Positions 32,364 to 41,715 of a stretch of 64,000 nucleotides of DNA are shown here, one piece after another. Origin of the DNA: JAFGJQ01 sp964495075 (GTDB taxonomy: Bacteria; Planctomycetota; Phycisphaerae; UBA1845); the NCBI GenBank assembly GCA_964495075.1, contig CAZBUJ010000014.1, positions 1 to 64,000 of the forward strand. Direction: 5' to 3'. The translations under genes were made by a program, and so were the position numbers. The stretch's first letter is position 1; each line of letters opens with the position of its first letter. Below the pieces are notes generated by a model that saw only the letters and a list, made by a program, of their open reading frames with translations, was not told the DNA's origin and did not search any database.

Positions 32364-33170
32364 TCACCGCGCCACGGATTGACGGATCCGTGCATAGGCT
32401 GTCTCCATGCTGAACAGCCCCTGCTCGGCAAAGTACGCGTTGGGCCAGCGATAGTGCGCCGTTCCTTGCCCGTTGTGGCGGTGCTTCTTGTGACGCTTGA
32501 GCAGAATCCGCCGCAAGCGTCGCCGAATCCAGCCGTCCAGGCTGCGGAACACGCTGACGCACGGTGTGCTTGAAGTACGCAAACCACCCTCGTGTCGTCC
32601 AGTTGACGTCTCCGATGATGTCCTCCAAACAGCGTCCGTGCTTACGCGGCGTCTTGGACCGAACCGCGGCCCGGAACCTCTTGACGCTCTTGTCCCGTGG
32701 CCAATGTTTGCCACGTTCATAGTGGTAGCCCAAGAAGTCGAACCCTTCCTGGTTCGCGTCCACGATACGAGTCTTGGTCGGGTGCAGGGTCAGGCCGGCT
32801 TCGTCCGTCCATTCCGTCATCCGTTCCAAGGCCCGTCGCGCGTCGGCCGCACTTCGACACAGGATTACCAGCTCGTCCGCATCGCGCACCATCTCCACCC
32901 CCTGTCCCGCCATGAGGTGGTCCAGCGGATCGAGATAGATATTGCTCGGCAGCGGTGAGATGGACCACCCGCAGGGCAGCCCGCGGCGACCGTGCATCAA
33001 AGGGCTCTGAATACCGCCCCGGGTTTTCCCGTTCGTTCCGTGGATGGGCCCCGAGACGTGCCTCGGCCATCGACCGGTTCGCTCGTGATGCTCGTCCGCC
33101 CACCCGCGGATCTGCTCCTCGTGAATCCACCCGGCGTCTGGTTCATACTGCAAACAGACGGGGAATGCTG
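32364..33170 (-). pseudogene. Group II intron reverse transcriptase/maturase, decayed
   Basis: The frame from ~32990 downward matches intron RT motifs: SISPLPSNIYLDPLDHLMAG, EMVRDADELVILCRS, LTLHPTKTRIVDANQEGFDF, then the maturase-like GYHYERGKHWP and RGWFAYFKHTVRQ. The catalytic YADD motif reads DADE. Near 32555 a frameshift moves the C-terminal part (FRSLDGWIRRRLRRILLKRH; WPNAYFAEQGLFSMETAYAR) to another frame. RT motifs 0-4 are missing; instead the frame begins with an unrelated block (IRGWADEHHERTGRWPRHVS, HGRRGLPCG). The enzyme is dead and truncated. Confidence 0.75.
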
Positions 33171-33189
33171 ATGTCGCTGGGAATCGCAT

Positions 33190-33524
33190 CCTTCCTGCGG
33201 GAAAGCCGCGACCCGATCGCGTGCGGTGGTCTCGCTGAGCATGTCAGTGAACGGCCCAGCAGACGGCAGCAACGCGGTCACGAGCCGCACGTGCCATGAA
33301 ACGAGCGAATGACAGCCGCCGAGAACGCAGCGGCACCCGAGGCGCCCCGGGCCAGTGACATGTTTTCCGGAAATCCAGAGATGTTTTCCGAGAGGGGCTG
33401 TCAGGTCGGAGAGGGTGTCACGACTAACGCGTGGCGTGCGGAAACCACGGCGGTGCAGCGTTGCACCGCTCCCTGCGGTTCCGAAAGTAGTCACCAGGGC
33501 GACCGTACTCACATTCCAAGGAGG
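33190..33524. other. Intergenic region upstream of the propeller gene
   Basis: About 335 nt without a supported gene. The direct repeat TGTTTTCCGGAAATCCAGAG / ATGTTTTCCGAGAG lies at 33360-33395. It may hold the promoter of the downstream gene, but no clear -35/-10 pair is seen. Confidence 0.4.
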
Positions 33525-33531
33525 TATTCCC

Positions 33532-34683
33532 ATGAACAGCAGAACTCTAACATTCGGACTGATTCTGTTCGGGCTGGTTGGTGTCTTGTCCGCGAACGCC
33601 GGTGATCTGTCTCTGTCCGCTGCGTTTCGACACAGCAGCGCGTCGGCGTCGGCGAACATCGGCGCCGTGTACACCACGAGCAATGACGCAGCCGACAACA
33701 TGGTTCTCAGGTTCGACCGACATGCGGACGGAATGATCGAGTTTTCCGCCAGCTACTCGACCGGCGGAATGGGAACCGGCGCAGGGCTCGGCAACCAGGG
33801 TGGGCTCGTCCTCGCGAATAAGTGGCTGCTTACGGTGAATGCGGGCAGCAACGACATCTCGGTGTTTCGCGTTCGGAACCGGACCCTGACGCTGAGCGAC
33901 GTCGAACCCTCCGGCGGCGAGCAGCCCATCAGCATCGCCGTACATGACGGCCTGGTATATGTGCTTAACGCGGCGGGCGCCGGAAATGTCACCGGGTTCA
34001 CCCTCAGCGATGATGGCGACTTGGTCGCGATTCCGGATTCCACTCGTGGTCTCAGCGGCGCGGACCCGGCCGGACCCGCACAGGTCGGATTCAGCGCGGA
34101 CGGCAGCGCGTTGGTCGTCACCCAGAAGCCGACCGACGAGATCGTCACCTATCTGGTTGGACCCGACGGGTTGCTCAGTGACCCGATCGTCAACACCTCG
34201 AGCGGGCAGACCCCCTTCGGCTTTGCGTTCACGAACAGCAATGTGCTGATTGTGTCGGAGGCGTTCGGCGGGGCTCCCGACGCGTCCGCCGTCTCTTCCT
34301 ACTCCATCGGACTGGACGGTGTGCTGCAAGTGATCAGCGGTTCGGTGCCCGACACGGAAACGGCGGCCTGCTGGATCGCCATTTCCAACAGCGGTCGTTT
34401 CGCCTACACGACCAATACCGGAAGCGGCTCGGTCTCGGGATACGAAGTGGACGGGGACGGGTCCCTCATGCTGCGCGACGGAGATGGCGTGACGGGCGTG
34501 ACCGGCATGGACTCGGCACCCATCGACATGGCCTTCTCCCGTGACAGCCGCTACCTCTACACGCTGAACAGTGGCGGCCAGACCATCAGCGTGTTCGAGA
34601 TCATCCGTCGTAACGGCGGGCTGACGCCCATTCAGACGGTTGAGGACCTGCCGATCGGCGGCAACGGTCTGGCGGCCGAGTAG
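33532..34683 (+). CDS. Secreted lactonase-type beta-propeller protein
   Basis: A 383-aa protein with an excellent AAGGAGG 7 nt before ATG 33532. Signal peptide residues 1-23 (LILFGLVGVLSANA). The mature part repeats short beta-blade units typical of the 6-phosphogluconolactonase/YncE-like seven-bladed fold (COG2706): ANKWLLTVNAGSNDISVFRV, VHDGLVYVLNAAGAGNVTGF, SNSGRFAYTTNTGSGSVSGY, SRDSRYLYTLNSGGQTISVF. No catalytic assignment can be made, and many secreted members have no known enzyme activity. It stands as a single gene. Confidence 0.85.
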   Translation: MNSRTLTFGLILFGLVGVLSANAGDLSLSAAFRHSSASASANIGAVYTTSNDAADNMVLRFDRHADGMIEFSASYSTGGMGTGAGLGNQGGLVLANKWLLTVNAGSNDISVFRVRNRTLTLSDVEPSGGEQPISIAVHDGLVYVLNAAGAGNVTGFTLSDDGDLVAIPDSTRGLSGADPAGPAQVGFSADGSALVVTQKPTDEIVTYLVGPDGLLSDPIVNTSSGQTPFGFAFTNSNVLIVSEAFGGAPDASAVSSYSIGLDGVLQVISGSVPDTETAACWIAISNSGRFAYTTNTGSGSVSGYEVDGDGSLMLRDGDGVTGVTGMDSAPIDMAFSRDSRYLYTLNSGGQTISVFEIIRRNGGLTPIQTVEDLPIGGNGLAAE

Positions 34684-34910
34684 CATCGTATACGGAGGCG
34701 ATCGTGCGGGTGTGCCTCGATACCGTCTGCTTTCTCTGCGTACGGATAGTCGACCGACGACATGCCCCGGCCGACGTGGCGATCAGTATCGCGCCGCGCG
34801 AAGAGTACGGCGGAGTCGAGCACGGCCCGCCACTTCGCCGATCTTGTCGCGGATCGCCTGGTGGGCCTGCGGGCCGTGGGGAGTGAGCCGCACGCCACGC
34901 GCACCTCAGC

Positions 34911-34971
34911 GCAAAAAAGCGGCCCTCGGCACAAAGGTGTGAATGCGAGGGCCATGGACACGACAGCTTCC
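34911..34971 (-). ncRNA. Candidate small RNA ending in an intrinsic terminator
   Basis: On the minus strand GGCCCTCG (34953-34946) pairs with CGAGGGCC (34928-34921) around a 17-nt loop, followed by GC and six T (34918-34913): a near-ideal intrinsic terminator. A promoter-like TTGGAC-18-TACGCT lies just upstream, giving a start near 34971 and a ~60-nt transcript. No downstream minus-strand gene needs this terminator. A short peptide starting MEAVVSMALAF could also be encoded across it. Transcription is inferred. Confidence 0.4.
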
Positions 34972-34977
34972 ATAACC

Positions 34978-35007
34978 AGCGTAGCACACGAACCCGGCCG
35001 CGTCCAA
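34978..35007 (-). promoter_or_regulatory. Promoter-like pair for the candidate small RNA
   Basis: Minus strand -35 TTGGAC (35007-35002), 18-nt spacer, -10 TACGCT (34983-34978). The -35 is good, the -10 modest. Its position about 60 nt before an intrinsic terminator is what makes it notable. Confidence 0.3.
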
Positions 35008-35164
35008 GCAAAACAGTAGTTCCGAGATGGCTCTCGGCAGGGGATGCCGTCGTCGCGGGACATTCTCTTACGAGGATCCCGCCCATGCGTGGTCAAGTGG
35101 TCAAACTGACCAGGTGACCGCCCACGGCCTCGTCACCGCGGCCGAGGCGTCCGGGCTGACGTAC

Positions 35165-35270
35165 GTCGACGTCCCGGCCGCCACGGCGATCCTGGACCGG
35201 TTCCTCCACCACGCGGAGTTGATCACGATCACCGGCAAGAGCGACCGCCTGAAAGGCCAGGCCAAGAAGG
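35165..35270 (+). pseudogene. IS21 IstB helper-ATPase, C-terminal remnant
   Basis: About 30 codons (PAATAILDRFLHHAELITIT then GKSDRLKG) match the C-terminal end of IS21-family IstB proteins, where AILDRLLHHA...G-SYRL is characteristic; SYRL is SDRL here. No Walker motifs or IstA are present nearby. It is a left-over piece of an insertion sequence. Confidence 0.6.
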
Positions 35271-35691
35271 CCTCGCCCGGCGCGAAAATGGCGCCGCCGG
35301 ATGACCACGCTTGCGAGGCAGAGGGGCAATGAGGTATAGAATGGAAGATCACACTGGCGGCGTTTGAGACGCCTATCCCCGGCCGCATTTCAGGCGCCGC
35401 GTGACAGCGGAGCGTCTGCAAACACGCGCAGCGCGTGCACCAAATATGCCGCCGCGATTACTACTGCCGTTCTCACCAAGGTATTCCACACTCTGCTTAC
35501 TCCTACCGCTGCTGCTTCTGTGCCGAACCATCAGCGAAGATACTATCTGAAACGGTGCGTATAGCCCCAGACTCTACTCGTGCGTCTCCCAAGACTGCTC
35601 GCCGCCGCGACCAGCGCTTGTGCCTGCATCTCAATGAACTCGTCTAGCCAAAGCGCTTTCTGGAACGGTGGCCGGCAAGACAATCGCTCCA
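35271..35691. other. Intergenic region between IS remnants
   Basis: About 420 nt, somewhat AT-richer around 35430-35560 than the surroundings. No gene or structured element is supported; it may be decayed mobile DNA. Confidence 0.4.
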
Positions 35692-35979
35692 TCAATCCTC
35701 CGCCAGGGCTTCATCGAGCTCACGCTGGAGCCAGGTCAGAAAGTCCTCGCTCTCAACCTCTGGGTTCTGATCCGCGCCGAGTTCATTCTCCCAGTCTACT
35801 TCGATCTTTACCTCGATTCCGTAGGAGTTTCTGTTCTTCTGCTTCTTCTGCTTCAGCTTCCTGGCGGCGTAATCTGCTGCGGCTATCGGCCCGCCATCAA
35901 TGGACGGCGGCCAGTAGAACGGCGGTTCTGAAGGCTGGCTTAGTGCTCTGGCCCGTAAATTCGGTGACGTATTCCTCAT
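35692..35979 (-). CDS. Hypothetical 95-aa acidic protein
   Basis: From ATG 35979 the frame encodes LSQPSEPPFYWPPSIDGGPI, then a basic AARKLKQKKQKNRNSYGIEV and an acidic end (EVESEDFLTWLQRELDEALA). Codon choice is less GC-rich than in neighbouring genes, suggesting foreign origin, and the sequence is protein-like. No Shine-Dalgarno sequence is visible and no family is recognised. It overlaps the 3' end of the IS630 remnant by 4 nt, so it may be cargo or the original neighbour. Confidence 0.4.
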   Translation of the reverse strand: MRNTSPNLRARALSQPSEPPFYWPPSIDGGPIAAADYAARKLKQKKQKNRNSYGIEVKIEVDWENELGADQNPEVESEDFLTWLQRELDEALAED

Positions 35980-36443
35980 GCCGATTTCGAACGCGGCTGG
36001 GCGGCGTCGAGTCGCGCCAGCAATCTCAACAGGTCGCGACGCGTGAACTTCCATTCGAAGGGTTGGGCGATCTGCTGGTAGCGCTGCTCGAAGCGGTGGA
36101 GTCGGTCCGCCACGTCGGCCAGCGAAGCGAAGTCGTTGGGCGTCAGCACCTTTCGTTCGACGATCGAGAAGTAGATTTCGATCTGATTGAGCCAACTGGC
36201 ATGAACCGGCGTATGCACCAGGTGCAGGTTGGGCCAGCTCGCCTGCAGCCGCCACACGCTGGCCTCGCCCCGATGCGACGAGCCATTGTCGGTGATCCAG
36301 AAGACCCGCGCGGCCGAACAATAGGGGCGGCGGCGCATCACGTCCCGCACCAGACGATCGAAGGGAGCAATTCCGCTCTGCCGCTCGCAACGACCGAAGA
36401 CTCGAGCGCGTCGTACGTCCCAGGCGGCGATCTCGCTATCAAT
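35976..36443 (-). pseudogene. IS630-family transposase, N-terminally truncated
   Basis: The frame encodes the DDE catalytic half of an IS630-like transposase: AAWDVRRARVFGRCERQSGI (first Asp), RVFWITDNGSSHRG (second Asp), HTPVHASWLNQIEIYFSIVE (Glu) and the C-terminal QPFEWKFTRRDLLRLLARLD. The N-terminal HTH and the sequence upstream of about 36443 are unrelated, so the element is cut. All three acidic residues remain, but it lacks DNA-binding and ends, so it should be inactive. Confidence 0.7.
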
Positions 36444-36670
36444 GCACCTTCGGAAGTGCGGCCCGAATCGTACCCCCTGTGAGTATGAGTCGCGCAGGCC
36501 GCGAGCCGGCAGAAGATGTGAAAAGGCGAATAGTGGCCGGTTGCCGGAACGCAGGCCGTTCAATCCGGGCGGCGCGGGTGGGCGGCCGCCCTGAATTACT
36601 TCAGCCGATCCGACGCGATGCTTTGGCCAATCAATCGATCGCATCCGACTCGCGTCGAGATCGGTCACGG

Positions 36671-37522
36671 TCAGGGCGCATCGGTCGGACGTGTGGAAGG
36701 CTGCGAATCGGGATTCAGAAGGGCTTCGATTTCCGGCCGGTAGCGTGAGTTGGGGAAGTTCTTCAGGAACCACCTGGCGGCGATGCGGGCGTGTTCGGGA
36801 TCCTTGGCCTTGTGATAGGCCAGCGCGTTGTAAGCGCGGGCGTGTTCGTGCATGGGGTCCAGCATGATGATTCTCATGAACTCGACCTGGGCTCGCTCGG
36901 GCAGTCCTTCGTGGTAGAACGCCAGCCCCCGCATGTACAACAGGCTGATCCGGGGGGTCAGATCCAACTCACGCGGATGGAGATCGGTGATCTTCGTGTC
37001 CAGTCCTTCCGCAATGCCCTGCGCGCATGCCTGCATCGTGGCAAGCAACTCAGACCGCTGGCCCGTCTTCTCGACGGCATGGACGATCCGCGCCCCGTTG
37101 ACCTCAATCAGGTGGCATCGCACGGTCACGCCCTGTTCGGACGCTTCAATCGTGGACGCGACGACGAAATCGGCTTTGACAAGCCCGCCCGCCTCGACCG
37201 CCCGAGGGGGTCCCGTGATCCCGGCGAGCGAGAGCTTACTCTCCCGCAACAGCTTTTTGAGATGGACCCGCTCGACGACGGTGACCTCCTGGTTGTCGGC
37301 CAGCAGGATCGACAGCAGGTCGCCCAGGCTGTCGGCGAGGGCAGTCAGTTCCTGCTCCGGGCCGTGGTACGCGGCGGGCAAGACGGCCAGTACCTTGCGG
37401 GTCGGGACGGCGTCGGCCGGTTGAGACGCCGGTGGAGACGCTGACTGCGACGTCGGCGTTTGCTCCGGTCCCGTCCCGACACTCGCGGTACAGACGATTG
37501 CGATCAAAACTCGGTGCAGCAC
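36671..37522 (-). CDS. CsgG/TolB-like secreted protein with TPR-like C terminus
   Basis: A 283-aa protein from GTG 37522 (GAGGA 8 nt upstream). Signal peptide 1-~17, then a Ser/Pro/Gln-rich linker. Residues ~45-185 show a CsgG/FlgO-type alpha/beta domain: KVLAVLPAAYHGPEQELTAL, DLLSILLADNQEVTVVERVH, LVKADFVVASTIEASEQGVT. Residues ~200-270 look like TPR helices (YMRGLAFYHEGLPERAQVEF; AYNALAYHKAKDPEHARIAA). It is the last gene of the ECF-controlled operon, 97 nt after the giant gene. Family members act in envelope assembly or secretion; the role here is unknown. Confidence 0.7.
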   Translation of the reverse strand: MLHRVLIAIVCTASVGTGPEQTPTSQSASPPASQPADAVPTRKVLAVLPAAYHGPEQELTALADSLGDLLSILLADNQEVTVVERVHLKKLLRESKLSLAGITGPPRAVEAGGLVKADFVVASTIEASEQGVTVRCHLIEVNGARIVHAVEKTGQRSELLATMQACAQGIAEGLDTKITDLHPRELDLTPRISLLYMRGLAFYHEGLPERAQVEFMRIIMLDPMHEHARAYNALAYHKAKDPEHARIAARWFLKNFPNSRYRPEIEALLNPDSQPSTRPTDAP

Positions 37523-37619
37523 CGGTCGATTCCTCAGTTGCCTTGCCTGGACTCCAGTCGTGTCCTGTCATTGCGCCCGGCTCTCGCCGGCCGGCCAGTC
37601 ACGACGCGCGTACTCCGGT

Positions 37620-40600
37620 TCAACTTCCCATCAGCGGGTGGTGTTTCTGGATCCGTCGCAGTTCGTCTTCGAGTACGTACTCGGGCGGCAGGTCGAACGC
37701 GCGATGGATCTTCGACATCCAGTATCCATTGTGTATAACATGGCCCAGGCGGTACCGCGCCTCCATTGTACCGCCTTCCTGGATCAGCGCGCGGACGTAG
37801 AAAACAGTGGCCGGCTGATAGTACAGCCAGTCTTCTGGTCGGCCGCGCGCGTGCAGTTCCCGGCGTCCGACGCGGATGACTTCTTCAGTCTCGCCCCTCT
37901 GCAGGAGCCCGTTCAGGATATAGGCCAACGCGAGGGCCTTCTCTTTGGATTCGGAAATGTGCGGCTCGATCGCGTGGAACCATCGCCACATGGTGCTGAG
38001 CGCCTCTGCGGTCGGATTCTCCATACGGATTCGGGCCATGGCCAGTCGCGCGCGGGCCGGAACATACATCTGCTCATAATAACCCCAGCCTGCCGGTTCG
38101 TACCAGTATGGCCAGTTGCGATCATCATCAGGCCACTGCTGGAGGAAGTACTGCCACAACTCGGCAGCCTTGCCGAAGTGGCCCATATGCTCGTAGCCTC
38201 TGGCACACTCGGTAATCGCCATGGGGTCGTCTGTACCGTGGGCTTCGAGGTAGTCGAGGTGCGGCTTCGCCCGCGCGGTGAGGCCATGACGGGCCCAACT
38301 GCTGACCGTGGTTGCTCGCATGGGGATACAGTCGGGAATCCGCCGGAGGGCGGCCTCGTCCTGGGCGCCCCAGTACTCGTCCCCTACACCCCTGTATTCG
38401 TCAATCCACCAAATGCGCCGACGGGCGACAAATGGGTCAAACGGGTGTCGCCAGACGTAGCGTGTGATCTTCCGCGACGCCCCGGAAACCCGAAGCGCGA
38501 GTGCGGACGTGGCACCGTCACCGGTGTCGATCAAATGTCTCGTAAACTCGTCGAAGTATCCCGGCAACAAGCTGTCCGGATCGTCTTCGATCCAGCGCAG
38601 AATGTGATCGACGGGCGGATCTTCGCCGGGCAGCAGTAGCGCCGCCTCGGAAAGATAGATAAAGGAACGTGGGCGGGTGGCGAGCCGCCGGACAAAGTCA
38701 TCCTCGGTCCACTCATCCTTGAGCGGCTTGTCAAAATACGAACGGAATGCCGTCGACAGGTTCTTCTGAACGTCGGGCAGCTCCGTGTCGCGACACGTGT
38801 AACTGAACTCTTTGCTCACAGCGGCGCCGGCGACGTCGATGAGGCTGCACTGCACCCGTAACACGTCCCCTTCCTGGCGATCGACGCGAGTCTTGACGAC
38901 GTAATCCGCCCACCGGATGGCGGGCGCGGCGCACGCGGTGGCGAGGTTGGCCAGATCATCCCGTAGCTTGGTCTTGATTCGGCGGGTCATCAAGGGTTGC
39001 ACGCCGTCTAGCATCTGCAGGTCGCACTGGACCAGCAGGGCCAACGAATTGGCAATGTGGTTCTCCCGTCGGCCGAGGGGCTGGACGTCAAAGACCAAGC
39101 ATACATTTCGACTCGTGGTGTCCTCGGTCCAGGGCGGCCCGATGATATCCGGCTCGACGAGGGGCGTAAACGGAACACCGTCCATGACCAGGTCATCGTC
39201 GATGATCAACCGCCGGTAGTGCCGACCAAGTGGCTGCAACCGGGCAAGGGTGAGGCTCACGGATCCGTCGGATGTTGGCATAAGACCACCCCATGGGGGG
39301 ACGTTGGGTCGATGCGGGAGTTCCTGTGTGGGGATCAAGGCAATGCTTGTCCACGAGCCGTCACACGGGCGGAACAGCACGTTTATGCATCTCGACTTGC
39401 TCCATTTGGGTTCGCGCCGGCGGGGATGGACCATTGGCGGTCGGATCATGGTAATGAGTCCGCCCCCAGGATACGGCGCGGCGCCAATGACGCGATACGT
39501 ACCCCAGCCGAGGGCCCGGGACGCGACGTACGTCAAGCCACGAGCCCAGTACTCTCCGTCGCTCGAGACCGCGTGCACAAACAGTTCCGAATTGCCGACT
39601 TCGCCATGCCCCGGACTGACGTAGGCGACCAAGTGAACCTTCCGGTCGTCCGTGACGATCAGACGCACTAGGCGACATTCGATGGGATCCGAATGGAGAT
39701 GGCTGTTGACCGTCGGGAGCTGCAAACTGAGGTCGGTAATGGCCACCCGCGGCTCGGTCCACGTGACTCCGTCGTAGCTCCGCGTCATCAGTGTGTTGTA
39801 CGACATGAGCAAGAGGCTGCCGTCGGACAGCTCAACCATATCGAAGGCACCGTAACCAGGCGTCTGGATTGGATAGCTCCAGTGGATCAGGTCGTGCGAG
39901 CGGCTCACGTAAACGGCGTGACTCAGCACGTCACGTCCCAGCATTCCATACTGACGCGTCTTGTTTCGGTTGGATACCCAGGCCAACATGAACGTGCCCT
40001 CGGTCGTCTGGATAAGGACTGGCTGTTGGTCCTTCGCACCGGCCATGTTGATGGGGGCGGGAAACGGCACGGGGTCCGACCAGTGCTCACCGTCGTCCGA
40101 GCAAATGTACGCCATCCACTGCGTGTACGACAATGCCTGGGCGGAGATCCGGCTTTGCTCCACAAGCGTGCCGACGGCGATCGTCTGGCCATCGTGAGTC
40201 TGCAGCATGCTCACCGGCCTGAACTCTCGCACCCAGCCGAACGGTTTTGTCTCCGACCATTCGAGCGTGTCCGGTTCGTAACCTGAGTTTCGATCGTAAC
40301 GGGTACGGGACTTGGGCAACGGGGCTGGGGGCGGCGTGAACGTCACGGCCGGCTTGACGAGCCGATCGGCCGGATCCCGGACGGTGGCCTTCAATTCGGC
40401 GATTGCCACCTCGATGCCGCCGAAACATCCTTCGTCGAATTCGACCGACACGAGATAGTCGCGAATCTTTTGCCACAGCCGTTCGAGGCGGCCCAGCGCC
40501 GCCATCGCGCGTTGCTCGTCACCGACGGCAATCCACGTTCGCGCGAACCATTCATAGCAGCGGAGCGCATCCACACGCGCACTGAGGAACGCTACGCGGT

Positions 40601-41600
40601 GGTAGTCCTGAGCCGATCCACGCGGATGCTCCAGTAGAAAGTTCGCCACGTTCGCGTGGGCGAAAACCCCTTCGTCGATTCTATCGGTGGCCGCGTATAC
40701 CGGCTCCTGCCGTACCCAAGCGAGATATCCAACTGACCCACCAAGCGAGTTCAACGTTTCCCAGATCACCTCCATATCGTCGCTCCGACGGTATGTGGCG
40801 AGGACAGTTTCGCGGAGACGGCGTGCGACGACGGTTTCATCCGAACTGTCGAACCAACGGGTATCGTAATCGACCGATGGTGTGACCAACGGGACCAGAT
40901 GCTCGAGTTCCACAGCGGCGTGGGTCAACATGCCCATGGCCCGGAGCGCAATCACTTCGCGGCGGCGGGCATCCACGTGGTCCGGCCGAACCTTCACGGC
41001 CTGGCGAAAGCAGTACCAAGCCTCGGGGTACATCGCGGCCGCGTGGTAAAGTTGCCCTTCGTGATACCAGCGTTGGAATCCGTACGAAGGCAGCTTTACG
41101 GTGCGGATGCGCTCGAGCGACGCGGGGTCCGGCGGTTGGCGGAGTTCCGTCAGCAGCGTGGGGACGTTTTGCCGCAATAGATTGGCAAGCCCGCCCAGAT
41201 CCCCGCTGAAGCTGACGCGGGCGAGTGGTTGTGAAGGTTCCACCCGGGATGCCGTGATGGAGACGCACAGGCGCCCGTCCTCGAACCAGTACTCGCCGGT
41301 CACCGCGACCTCGGCCTTGGCGACTTCGACCTCCGCGGCCGCCCGCGGATCGGGCAGCCCGGTGCGTTCGATCGCCTGCTCGCGGCCAACCTCATCAAGA
41401 CGATCGTAGTCGACCACCGTCGCACCGCCCGCCGACAGCAGGATCCGGAGCTGGTCGGCCAGCGACCCACGAAGCCAGAGGTACTGATCCGACCCCGTAC
41501 GGTCCTGGAAGTGCGTTACCGTGACCCGCAGGGCGTCCGGCTGCTCCCCACCGGTCGCGACGGCGACGGCGATCATCAAGGCGGCCAGGGCGATCGTCAC
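37620..41600 (-). CDS. Giant CsgG-like / TPR / sialidase-like propeller protein, 1326 aa
   Basis: GTG 41600 opens a protein with signal peptide (MTIALAALMIAVAVATGG). Approximate order: CsgG-like domain 20-160 (LRVTVTHFQDRTGSDQYLWL; GATVVDYDRLDEVGREQAIE); TPR-like helices 175-330; a BNR/sialidase-like beta-propeller ~430-800 with Asp-box-like units (ICSDDGEHWSDPVPF; YVSRSHDLIHWSYPI; TRSYDGVTWTEPRVA); a second CsgG-like stretch ~830-940 (LALLVQCDLQMLDGVQPLMT); and TPR-like helices to 1326. No sialidase catalytic set is identified. Such proteins may bind glycans or act as a scaffold. It lies between two other CsgG-like genes on one transcript. No strong Shine-Dalgarno sequence is seen. Confidence 0.7.
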   Translation of the reverse strand: MTIALAALMIAVAVATGGEQPDALRVTVTHFQDRTGSDQYLWLRGSLADQLRILLSAGGATVVDYDRLDEVGREQAIERTGLPDPRAAAEVEVAKAEVAVTGEYWFEDGRLCVSITASRVEPSQPLARVSFSGDLGGLANLLRQNVPTLLTELRQPPDPASLERIRTVKLPSYGFQRWYHEGQLYHAAAMYPEAWYCFRQAVKVRPDHVDARRREVIALRAMGMLTHAAVELEHLVPLVTPSVDYDTRWFDSSDETVVARRLRETVLATYRRSDDMEVIWETLNSLGGSVGYLAWVRQEPVYAATDRIDEGVFAHANVANFLLEHPRGSAQDYHRVAFLSARVDALRCYEWFARTWIAVGDEQRAMAALGRLERLWQKIRDYLVSVEFDEGCFGGIEVAIAELKATVRDPADRLVKPAVTFTPPPAPLPKSRTRYDRNSGYEPDTLEWSETKPFGWVREFRPVSMLQTHDGQTIAVGTLVEQSRISAQALSYTQWMAYICSDDGEHWSDPVPFPAPINMAGAKDQQPVLIQTTEGTFMLAWVSNRNKTRQYGMLGRDVLSHAVYVSRSHDLIHWSYPIQTPGYGAFDMVELSDGSLLLMSYNTLMTRSYDGVTWTEPRVAITDLSLQLPTVNSHLHSDPIECRLVRLIVTDDRKVHLVAYVSPGHGEVGNSELFVHAVSSDGEYWARGLTYVASRALGWGTYRVIGAAPYPGGGLITMIRPPMVHPRRREPKWSKSRCINVLFRPCDGSWTSIALIPTQELPHRPNVPPWGGLMPTSDGSVSLTLARLQPLGRHYRRLIIDDDLVMDGVPFTPLVEPDIIGPPWTEDTTSRNVCLVFDVQPLGRRENHIANSLALLVQCDLQMLDGVQPLMTRRIKTKLRDDLANLATACAAPAIRWADYVVKTRVDRQEGDVLRVQCSLIDVAGAAVSKEFSYTCRDTELPDVQKNLSTAFRSYFDKPLKDEWTEDDFVRRLATRPRSFIYLSEAALLLPGEDPPVDHILRWIEDDPDSLLPGYFDEFTRHLIDTGDGATSALALRVSGASRKITRYVWRHPFDPFVARRRIWWIDEYRGVGDEYWGAQDEAALRRIPDCIPMRATTVSSWARHGLTARAKPHLDYLEAHGTDDPMAITECARGYEHMGHFGKAAELWQYFLQQWPDDDRNWPYWYEPAGWGYYEQMYVPARARLAMARIRMENPTAEALSTMWRWFHAIEPHISESKEKALALAYILNGLLQRGETEEVIRVGRRELHARGRPEDWLYYQPATVFYVRALIQEGGTMEARYRLGHVIHNGYWMSKIHRAFDLPPEYVLEDELRRIQKHHPLMGS

Positions 41601-41715
41601 GGTTCAACTCGGGTCATACCACCTTGTGGTGGACTGTTCGTGATGCGCGGGGTTCGGCGCCCATTCCACAGCCATGTCCCACCAGCCTCCCATGAGACGC
41701 TCATGGCAAACTGCC

